Part shown: positions 1-4,357 of the stretch, in pieces
Layout: the number at the start of each line of letters is the position of its first letter
Numbering within the stretch: the stretch's first letter is position 1
Source: Acidobacteriota bacterium
GTDB taxonomy: Bacteria; Acidobacteriota; Terriglobia; Terriglobales; Acidobacteriaceae
Length of the DNA: 6,020 nt
Reading direction: 5' to 3'
Assembly: GCA_021781255.1 (NCBI GenBank)
Contig: JAJXXG010000701.1
Span: forward strand, 1 to 6,020
Notes under the pieces: model-generated
What the model was told of the DNA's origin: nothing
Databases searched by the model: none
What the model saw: the letters and a program-made list of their open reading frames with translations, nothing else
Translations under genes and position numbers: made by a program

Positions 1-714
1 GCCAGAGCGTGCCACGGCGCGAAGCATGTCATCGGTCAGGTTGCGCGGGGAATTACAGAGGGCGCGTGCGCAGGAGTGCGAGGCGATGACGGGCGCACTG
101 CTGACGGCCAGCACGCGATAAAAAGTCTTGTCAGAGACATGCGAGATGTCGACCATCATGCCGAGACGGTTCATCTCGCGGATTACTTGAATTCCGAAAT
201 CGGATAGACCGTCTTTGGTGTGCGGCACGGATGGATCTTCTGCGTCACCGGAGCTATCGGCCCAGCCGTTGGAGTTGGCCCAGGTGAGCGTCATGTAACG
301 CACGCCAAGATCGTAGTACTGGCGGATTAAGGCGAGGGAATTCTCAATGGAGTGGCCGCCCTCGATGCCCATGAGCACGGCGAGCTTGCGCCTGCGATGT
401 GCGTGGAGAATGCCTGCAGGCGAGGTGGCGAAGAGCATTTGTCCGGAATGGTGCGCAACCTGTTGCCGGACGGCATCGATGAGGATGAGGGTGCGGCGGG
501 CGTATTGGCCTTTGTATTTGTCAGGCTCGACCCAGATGGCGAAGAACTCTGCGTCGAGGTTGCCTTTATGCGCGGTGGCCAGGTTGAAGTTTCCCCCCTT
601 GAGCGGGCCGGAAAGATCAAAATCCTCATCGACGAAGCGCTGCGGGGTGTCAGCGTGCGTGTCGATGACGATAGCGGACTGCTGAACCTGTGCGGGCGTG
701 AACTTTCTGGTCAT
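1..714 (-). CDS. Membrane-type (renal) dipeptidase, peptidase family M19, 3' end cut by window
   Basis: This zinc metallopeptidase of the amidohydrolase fold hydrolyses dipeptides, typically those with a free amino end and either L- or D- C-terminal residues. The first 238 residues are visible; family members usually run to about 350-400, so the C-terminal third lies left of the window. The metal ligands expected for M19 are all present in order: His20 and Asp22 in DTHADTP, the bridging Glu118 in GIEGGHS, His192 in VDISHVS and His213 in ASHSCAR. Arg224 in SPRNLTDDM fits the conserved substrate-binding arginine. The N-terminus (MTRKFTPAQVQ) has no signal peptide or membrane segment, so a cytoplasmic location is inferred. 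The ATG at 714 is chosen because it sits 20 residues before the first ligand, but no good Shine-Dalgarno precedes it; an in-frame TTG at 720 is the only close alternative. The family call is firm; substrate is unknown. Confidence 0.95.
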   Translation of the reverse strand, partial: MTRKFTPAQVQQSAIVIDTHADTPQRFVDEDFDLSGPLKGGNFNLATAHKGNLDAEFFAIWVEPDKYKGQYARRTLILIDAVRQQVAHHSGQMLFATSPAGILHAHRRRKLAVLMGIEGGHSIENSLALIRQYYDLGVRYMTLTWANSNGWADSSGDAEDPSVPHTKDGLSDFGIQVIREMNRLGMMVDISHVSDKTFYRVLAVSSAPVIASHSCARALCNSPRNLTDDMLRAVARSG

Positions 715-836
715 GTGCAATGAGGAAGACTCGAAACAGGGGTGCGCGGCAGCGCCCTGGCTGTGGGGAGAGTGTACACCGGCGAGGGTGTACGCAGACC
801 CGGAAGGAGTGTTCGGGCCTGCGCGGAATTGAACGG
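715..836. other. Intergenic gap before the dipeptidase gene
   Basis: This 122-bp spacer lies between the stop of the small exported protein and the dipeptidase start. It holds one clear inverted repeat (774-793). I see no convincing -35/-10 pair for the dipeptidase gene on the minus strand and no run of T that would make an obvious intrinsic terminator for the gene upstream. Confidence 0.6.
774..793. repeat. Perfect 7-bp inverted repeat, GTACACC/GGTGTAC
   Basis: The arms at 774-780 and 787-793 are exact reverse complements around a 6-base loop. The left arm sits inside the 8-bp palindrome GTGTACAC (772-779), and GTGTAC recurs at 788-793, giving two GTGTAC units 16 bp apart. It lies 60-79 bp upstream of the dipeptidase start and 44 bp or more past the stop of the preceding gene. 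It could be a weak stem-loop at the end of that gene (no U-tract follows on the minus strand) or an operator for the dipeptidase; the sequence does not decide. Confidence 0.5.
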
Positions 837-1307
837 CTAGCGATGGTTGGTGGTTCCGCTGGCGTATGGCGCGGCGTGTCTGGCTGCGGCCCTGGCCTTG
901 GGATTGTAGTCGGCTGAGACGACTGCGCCGCTCTTACGGGCTGATGCCTGCGTGTTGTCTTTGCGGTGCATCACGGGGTCATCGCCGTCCTTGTACTCTA
1001 TGACCTCATGCTCGGCCTTGCCGGAATGCTGGCCGGGCTGGAGTGCCTTATCCTTGCTTCCGTAAAGTGGGTTTTGGCCGGACATGGGCTTTTCCTCATG
1101 CATGGGGTTTGTGCGTGTGTTTTCCATGCTGCCGCTTTGCGGCGCGGTGGTGAGGGGCTTGTGCATGCGGCGGCCGGTTGCCATGCCGCTGGCGGCGTCA
1201 CGATGGGGAGTGGATTGCTTTGTGGCGGAGCTTTGCCCGAGCGCGGCTGTGGTGGCCAGCAGGGTTGCGGCGGTGAAAAGGAGCTGCGCGTTACGAAGGA
1301 TATTCAT
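837..1307 (-). CDS. Small exported protein of unknown function
   Basis: I do not recognise a named family in this 156-residue protein. Residues 1-24 form a classic Sec signal peptide (MNILRNAQ, a hydrophobic stretch rich in Leu/Ala/Thr, then AALG before QSS), so it is probably secreted or periplasmic. The mature part is hydrophilic and low in complexity, rich in Ser, Thr, Met, His, Lys and Gly, with no cysteine and no predicted membrane segment; it looks largely disordered. The most motif-like stretch is residues 99-118, an acidic Glu-Tyr-Lys-Asp-Gly-Asp-Asp core followed by PVMHRKDN. The tail is basic (KARAAARHA). The frame stays open upstream to 1520, but the ATG at 1307 is preferred because it starts the signal peptide and has GAGGT at 1313-1317, 5 bases upstream. 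Long plus-strand open frames overlap it, but none has a signal peptide or recognisable fold. Confidence 0.75.
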   Translation of the reverse strand: MNILRNAQLLFTAATLLATTAALGQSSATKQSTPHRDAASGMATGRRMHKPLTTAPQSGSMENTRTNPMHEEKPMSGQNPLYGSKDKALQPGQHSGKAEHEVIEYKDGDDPVMHRKDNTQASARKSGAVVSADYNPKARAAARHAAPYASGTTNHR

Positions 1308-1312
1308 GGTCG

Positions 1313-1317
1313 ACCTC
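1313..1317 (-). promoter_or_regulatory. Ribosome binding site that decides the start at 1307
   Basis: GAGGT on the minus strand, within GTGAGGT (1313-1319), ends 5 bases before the ATG at 1307. It supports the signal-peptide start over the longer open frame beginning at 1520. Confidence 0.65.
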
Positions 1318-1420
1318 ACTTTCCTGTTGCCTTGGGCCGTGACGGGAACATGGGAGCAATCGTTGGCACGGGCATGCCGGCTGCAGGCGCAGCACGGTCC
1401 ATGGTTCAGTGAAACCTGCA

Positions 1421-1432
1421 AACGGCGCCGTT
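1421..1432. promoter_or_regulatory. 12-bp perfect palindrome, possible operator
   Basis: AACGGCGCCGTT is its own reverse complement. It overlaps the candidate -10 box at 1430-1435 and resembles the palindrome at 1480-1489; both have the form ACGGnnCCGT. The position fits a dimeric repressor site for the small exported protein gene, but that is inference. Confidence 0.35.
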
Positions 1433-1457
1433 GTACATCCCACATTGCGTGTGCCAA
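1430..1457 (-). promoter_or_regulatory. Weak sigma-70-like promoter candidate
   Basis: On the minus strand TTGGCA (1452-1457, five of six to TTGACA) is followed after 16 bp by TACAAC (1430-1435, four of six to TATAAT but lacking the final T). A start near 1423 would leave a leader of about 115 bases before the ATG at 1307. The match is modest for GC-rich DNA and could be chance. Confidence 0.25.
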
Positions 1458-1479
1458 GGTGACCAGAGTACCGAGCGGC

Positions 1480-1489
1480 ACGGGCCCGT
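1480..1489. promoter_or_regulatory. 10-bp perfect palindrome ACGGGCCCGT
   Basis: This exact palindrome differs from the core of the one at 1421-1432 only in its two central bases. The two centres are 58 bp apart, one on each side of the candidate -35 box. Confidence 0.3.
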
Positions 1490-1561
1490 TGGGGGCGAGG
1501 AAAGGACGCTTGACCGACACCGAGCGAGCAAGGCGGGAAACAAGATGTCAGGAATGAAGGG

Positions 1562-1607
1562 AGCGCCGGAGGGCAACAGGGGAGTATGCCCTCCAGCGCG
1601 AGGCGCT
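1562..1607 (-). terminator. Bulged GC-rich stem-loop after the Gln/Arg-rich protein gene
   Basis: Two collinear stems pair exactly: AGCGCC (1562-1567) with GGCGCT (1602-1607), and GGAGGGC (1568-1574) with GCCCTCC (1588-1594). A 7-base bulge (1595-1601) lies on one side and the loop is 13 bases. It starts 4 bases past the stop of the gene ending at 1612, the usual place for a terminator, but no U-tract follows on the minus strand, so it may instead protect the 3' end of the transcript or act with Rho. Confidence 0.5.
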
Positions 1608-1611
1608 GACC

Positions 1612-2343
1612 CTAAAAGATGATACGAACGGCTATGCCGGGACGGCCGGGATAGCGAAGATTGAAGAGGTAATAGCCGTCCATGTAGTAGTCGATGTAGC
1701 AGTCGTCGGTTTCATACCAGTACGGATCCCAGTACGGCGGATAAGGATCGAGAAGGACGAACCAGTAACCGGCATACTGGATGCGCGGATATCCGTCGAC
1801 GTAGAGGAAAGGCAAGTTATAGACACGGAACCAGTGATTGCGGCCGTAATACCTGTTGAAGTAGTAGTCGGGCACGCGATAACCGTTGTAACCGCCACGC
1901 TGGCGCCAGGTGCGGCGTTGTGCTTCCCAATTATGTGCGGCGCGGTAGCGCTGCCAGATACGGCGCTGCTCAACCTGCTGTGAGCGTTGCTGCTGGGGAG
2001 TGCGGCGCATTTGGCGTTCTTGCCACCTTTGCATGTCCCGCTGCTGCTGGGGGGTGTAGGTCCGCGGTGGTCCGGCGTTGCGTTGGGATGGCTGCGAGCG
2101 TTGCCGCTGCGTCTCTCTCTGTTGCTGCCGCGGTGCCGGTTTGGCCTGGGAATTTCTTTCCTGCTGGCGTTGCTGCCGCGCCGATTTGGGCTGAGCTTTC
2201 CTGTCCTGTTGGCGCTGCTGTTGGTGGGTGCGCTCCTGGTCGCGGTCCCGCTCCTGGCTCGGCTTTTGTCCGTTGCCGAATGGGACGGTGGCGAGCAGGG
2301 CTGACAATGCCATGGCTGGAATGACATAGCCGATTCGATTCAT
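1612..2343 (-). CDS. Exported Gln/Arg-rich protein with aromatic C-terminal domain
   Basis: The function of this 243-residue protein is unknown. Residues 1-25 form a signal peptide (MNRIGYVIPAMALSALLATV then a short polar end). Residues 26-150 are low complexity and dominated by Gln and Arg, with runs such as QQQRQQ and PQQQR; strongly basic and probably helical or disordered. Residues 153-243 change character completely: rich in Tyr, Trp, Phe, Pro and Gly, with YFNRYYGRNHWFRVY, DGYPRIQYAGYWF, LLDPYPPYWDPYWY, DDCYIDYYMDGYYLF and the ending YPGRPGIAVRIIF. From memory, exported proteins of Acidobacteriota often carry a similar tail with a basic Q/R or glycine-rich front half; that needs a search to confirm. 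The tail is probably a small beta-rich domain. It holds the only cysteine (Cys215). The start at 2343 is well supported by an AGGAGGT site; a longer frame to 2475 exists but would bury the signal peptide. Confidence 0.85.
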   Translation of the reverse strand: MNRIGYVIPAMALSALLATVPFGNGQKPSQERDRDQERTHQQQRQQDRKAQPKSARQQRQQERNSQAKPAPRQQQRETQRQRSQPSQRNAGPPRTYTPQQQRDMQRWQERQMRRTPQQQRSQQVEQRRIWQRYRAAHNWEAQRRTWRQRGGYNGYRVPDYYFNRYYGRNHWFRVYNLPFLYVDGYPRIQYAGYWFVLLDPYPPYWDPYWYETDDCYIDYYMDGYYLFNLRYPGRPGIAVRIIF

Positions 2344-2350
2344 GTGCGTT

Positions 2351-2357
2351 ACCTCCT
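2351..2357 (-). promoter_or_regulatory. Strong ribosome binding site for the Gln/Arg-rich protein
   Basis: A full AGGAGGT on the minus strand ends 7 bases before the ATG at 2343. It fixes the start at the signal-peptide methionine and suggests efficient translation. Confidence 0.85.
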
Positions 2358-2477
2358 GCAGCACCAAAGCAGAGGCTGCTCTGGATTGGGCTGGGTTTTT
2401 AGAGCCCGAGGAGCGAAGGAGAAGAACGCATTCCAGCGCGTCACCTGCGAAGAAACTTTCCTCCCCATTGGCCACAC

Positions 2478-2498
2478 GGCAGGCGATGCATGCCTGCC
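2478..2498. repeat. Inverted repeat GGCAGGC/GCCTGCC
   Basis: The arms at 2478-2484 and 2492-2498 pair exactly around GATGCAT. On the plus strand the stem is followed by AATTTT, which resembles a short terminator, but no plus-strand gene leads into it. On the minus strand it lies just after the AT-rich TAAAAT and so would sit at or near the 5' end of the leader of the Gln/Arg-rich gene, where it could stabilise the mRNA. Confidence 0.45.
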
Positions 2499-2693
2499 AA
2501 TTTTACCGGTTGCATTATGCGCTGAATGGCTGACGTGCCTCAGTGACTCGGGTCACCCGTGAATGCAGAGCAATGAAGAGCTGCAGACCCGGTAGCTTTG
2601 CAAAGCGCGTTGCCCGGTGAGAGGGGCACGATTCGTGTTCCTGTGCCTGATAGCGAGGAGTATGACGCGAAACAACCGGCCTATTAGGGAGAA

Positions 2694-2741
2694 GGCAGGC
2701 ACAACCTCCTGAGGAGGGGGGGGAAGGAGGTTGTGCCTGCC
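2694..2741 (-). terminator. 17-bp perfect stem-loop downstream of the lipoprotein gene
   Basis: The arms 2694-2710 and 2725-2741 are exact reverse complements over 17 bases. The 14-base loop (2711-2724) carries eight consecutive C on the minus strand. It starts 77 bases past the stop of the gene ending at 2819 and is followed on the minus strand by TTCTCCC, a weak pyrimidine tail. A second-line terminator or 3'-end stabiliser is the simplest reading. The arms contain CCTCCT and AGGAGG, and the loop-side AGGAGG (2712-2717, plus strand) could compete with the distal AGGAGG (2725-2730) for the same CCTCCT. Confidence 0.7.
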
Positions 2742-2773
2742 GGACCGCGCTGTCCTTCCGCGCACAGCGGGTT

Positions 2774-2810
2774 GGAAGAAGAAGGCCGCGCAGATTGAAC
2801 CCACGCGGCC
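2774..2810 (-). terminator. Likely intrinsic terminator of the DUF4382 lipoprotein gene
   Basis: GGCCGCG (2784-2790) pairs exactly with CGCGGCC (2804-2810) around a 13-base loop. On the minus strand the stem is followed at once by TTCTTCTTCC (2783-2774), a U-rich tail. It begins 8 bases past the TGA at 2819-2821. The loop is larger and the U-tract less pure than the textbook form. Confidence 0.6.
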
Positions 2811-2818
2811 CGGGATTT

Positions 2819-4258
2819 TCAGTTGGTCGAATCAACTGAGGCGATCGTGGAGGCGACGAGCGTCCACTGGCCAGCGTTGTTGAAGAGCAGCCCGTGAATG
2901 CGGAGTGTGGCACCTGCCGGAATGGTGGTGGCATCTTCCACATTGGTGGAGTTCTGCTGGTAGACGAGAATCTGGGTGGCTCCCGTGAGGGAGGTGAATG
3001 CGCAGTTCGGAAAGAGCGTGAGTACGAAGGAAGCGGAGGCGCCGGGGGTAATCGCGACATCCGTCGTTCCGCGAATGCCTTGCTCCTGCAGGCGAACGGT
3101 GGATGCCGTGATGGTACCGATGGTCGTATCTCCTTCGGTGCTGAGCACAATGCCTGTGTCACTGATGGGCAGGACGTGCTGGCCCACATAGACGTTGGAG
3201 GCGTCAAAGACCGGAGTGAAAGGCAGGCCGGTGAGTGTTACGCGGTCGCTGTCAATCTCATACGTGGTCTCTGGCGTGAGCGTGACATTAACAATCTGGG
3301 CGAGATAGTCAGAGAGCATGCCGGCACCCGCTCCGCTCTGCATGACGAGGGTGAGCTCCGTTGCAGGCTGGCCAACGACTTCCGTGACGATGCCGCCGCC
3401 CATGATTCCACCCTCTGTCATGCGGGTGCGCACTCGGGAGGCGAGGAACGTGCCGTCAGACTGCAGGGTAGCGGTTACAAAGACGCCCATTCCCTTGGCA
3501 AGTTGCTGCATGGCGGTGACACGGCCTTCAAACTGCGTCTGAGTGTTGACGCGGAAGGTGAAGGAATGTGCGGCCTGAAGGGCATTGATGCTGAATGAAT
3601 TAGAGCCGACCTGAGCAACGACGCCCATCATCTGATGTGCTCCGCCCTGGCGTGCGTACATGCCATTGCCGTTGCCTGTGGAACCGGCAGCGAAATGGAA
3701 GACAGGAGCAAACTGGAAGGTGCCTGTGTCATCCATAGTCAGGGAGTGCTCGAGATCAAGATCGAAGTTGAAGACGAGTGGCGCAGCGCCTGCCGTGACA
3801 TTCGAACTGAATGGAATGCTTGCTGTGAACGGCCCGGCGAGAGTCTTTTGCTTGATAGTTTTGGTCTCCGGGTCCACATAAGTCATGGTGCACGATGCGA
3901 TGGTTGCGGTGGCGCCGGTATAGGTTCCGCGCGGAACGGTGAGGAAAGCGATCGGCTCCATCTCGCCGGTACGATGAATCAGCTCGACAGACGTGGGAGT
4001 ATTGCTGAGAACCACAACGCCATCAGTGTTATTGACTCTGATGGAGGAGATGTTTGCGGTAAAGGCCAGCATCAAATCTGATGGCGCATCGCCAATGTTG
4101 ACCTGAACAGGCGTGGTCTGAGTTTGTGGAGGAGTGATTGAGCTGTCACCTCCGCCGCAGGCCGCGATGACAGCCAGAAGAGCGAGTCCGAGATAAGTCG
4201 CGGCTTTGCGTGGTGAAGAAGAAATGGACGAAAGTAAGGAATGTAAGACGTATCTCAT
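2819..4258 (-). CDS. DUF4382 lipoprotein with DUF5666-like C-terminal modules
   Basis: This 479-residue protein is predicted to be a surface or periplasmic lipoprotein; its biochemical role is not known. Residues 1-33 are a lipoprotein signal peptide ending in a lipobox (VIAAC), with Cys34 as the lipidated residue, followed by a GGGDSS tether. Residues 51-190 match the DUF4382 pattern: VQVNIGDAPSD at the start, then LAFTANISSIRV, the PRGTYTGATATI strand and the FNFDLDLE and FQFAPVFHF strands. Residues 212-277 read as a DUF5666-like beta module (GVVAQVGSNSFSI, VNTQTQFEG, LAKGMGVFVTA, DGTFLASRVR). Less regular modules of the same shape seem to follow at about 289-390 and 396-475. The start at 4258 is preferred over the in-frame GTG at 4267, because that GTG lies inside the ribosome binding site. 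The 99-bp gap to the upstream gene allows co-transcription. DUF4382 is confident, the later modules less so. Confidence 0.88.
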   Translation of the reverse strand: MRYVLHSLLSSISSSPRKAATYLGLALLAVIAACGGGDSSITPPQTQTTPVQVNIGDAPSDLMLAFTANISSIRVNNTDGVVVLSNTPTSVELIHRTGEMEPIAFLTVPRGTYTGATATIASCTMTYVDPETKTIKQKTLAGPFTASIPFSSNVTAGAAPLVFNFDLDLEHSLTMDDTGTFQFAPVFHFAAGSTGNGNGMYARQGGAHQMMGVVAQVGSNSFSINALQAAHSFTFRVNTQTQFEGRVTAMQQLAKGMGVFVTATLQSDGTFLASRVRTRMTEGGIMGGGIVTEVVGQPATELTLVMQSGAGAGMLSDYLAQIVNVTLTPETTYEIDSDRVTLTGLPFTPVFDASNVYVGQHVLPISDTGIVLSTEGDTTIGTITASTVRLQEQGIRGTTDVAITPGASASFVLTLFPNCAFTSLTGATQILVYQQNSTNVEDATTIPAGATLRIHGLLFNNAGQWTLVASTIASVDSTN

Positions 4259-4264
4259 GATGAT

Positions 4265-4270
4265 CACCTC
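4265..4270 (-). promoter_or_regulatory. Ribosome binding site that decides the start at 4258
   Basis: GAGGTG, within AGAGGTGATC, ends 6 bases before the ATG at 4258 and closely matches the complement of the 16S rRNA 3' end. The GTG of this site is itself an in-frame start candidate three codons upstream, which would give a protein beginning MIIMRY; that reading uses the binding site as coding sequence and is less likely. Confidence 0.75.
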
Positions 4271-4291
4271 TTCTGGAAGCGCTCAGCAGCT

Positions 4292-4315
4292 CGGTGGCGG
4301 TATGTGCCGCCACCG
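4292..4315. repeat. 9-bp perfect stem-loop between the repeat-protein and lipoprotein genes
   Basis: CGGTGGCGG (4292-4300) pairs with CCGCCACCG (4307-4315) around a 6-base loop. It lies 42 bases past the upstream stop and 33 bases before the lipoprotein ATG. No U-tract follows on the minus strand, so it is not a standard terminator. It could limit read-through, stabilise one half of a processed transcript, or shape the lipoprotein leader. Confidence 0.55.
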
Positions 4316-4357
4316 GGGCGATGAGGTAAAAACAGCGCGGCCACAGGATGTGAGCGG

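Larger units (their letters stand above)
1308..1611. other. 304-bp intergenic region, leader of the small exported protein
   Basis: No gene is supported here. Open frames run through both strands, but they are arginine- and cysteine-rich readings without ribosome sites. Reading on the minus strand from the right it contains a bulged stem-loop just after the stop of the Gln/Arg-rich gene (1562-1607), a 10-bp palindrome (1480-1489), a weak promoter candidate (1430-1457) overlapping a 12-bp palindrome (1421-1432), and a purine-rich ribosome binding site at 1313-1317. Confidence 0.6.
2344..2818. other. 475-bp intergenic region
   Basis: No gene is supported. Open frames on the minus strand run through the stem-loops that follow the lipoprotein gene and have no ribosome sites. 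From the right it contains a likely intrinsic terminator (2784-2810 plus U-rich tail), a 17-bp perfect stem-loop (2694-2741), a patch of overlapping GTGAC/GTCAC/GTGA inverted repeats (2543-2562), an AT-rich patch (2499-2518) with a TAAAAT on the minus strand that could serve as a -10 box but has no matching -35, and a 7-bp-stem inverted repeat (2478-2498). The last 150 bases are the probable leader of the Gln/Arg-rich protein. Confidence 0.6.

Noticed and set aside
352..723. Plus-strand open frames of 112 and 123 residues opposite the dipeptidase gene
   Set aside because: They lie antiparallel to a gene with all five M19 metal ligands in frame, have no ribosome sites and resemble no family.
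1447..1461. Possible sigma-54 promoter (TTGGCAC) upstream of the small exported protein
   Set aside because: The GG and GC elements are only 5 bases apart instead of the required 10, so it does not fit.
966..1557. Two plus-strand frames (148 and 157 residues) opposite and upstream of the small exported protein
   Set aside because: They are Cys/Gly/Arg-rich readings without ribosome sites. The minus frame has a signal peptide and a Shine-Dalgarno at its start.
1920..2324. Plus-strand Leu/Ala/Val-rich frames that look like membrane proteins
   Set aside because: They are the reverse reading of the Gln/Arg codon repeats (CAG/CGC read as CTG/GCG), which automatically gives Leu and Ala runs.
2515..3207. 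Minus-strand 230-residue frame crossing the end of the lipoprotein gene
   Set aside because: It is a Ser/Pro/Arg-rich shifted reading of the DUF4382 gene that then runs through two stem-loops. No start signal.
2894..3598. Plus-strand 234-residue frame opposite the lipoprotein gene
   Set aside because: It is a shadow of a well-supported lipoprotein with lipobox and domain; composition is Gly/Arg/Asp-rich without a fold signature.
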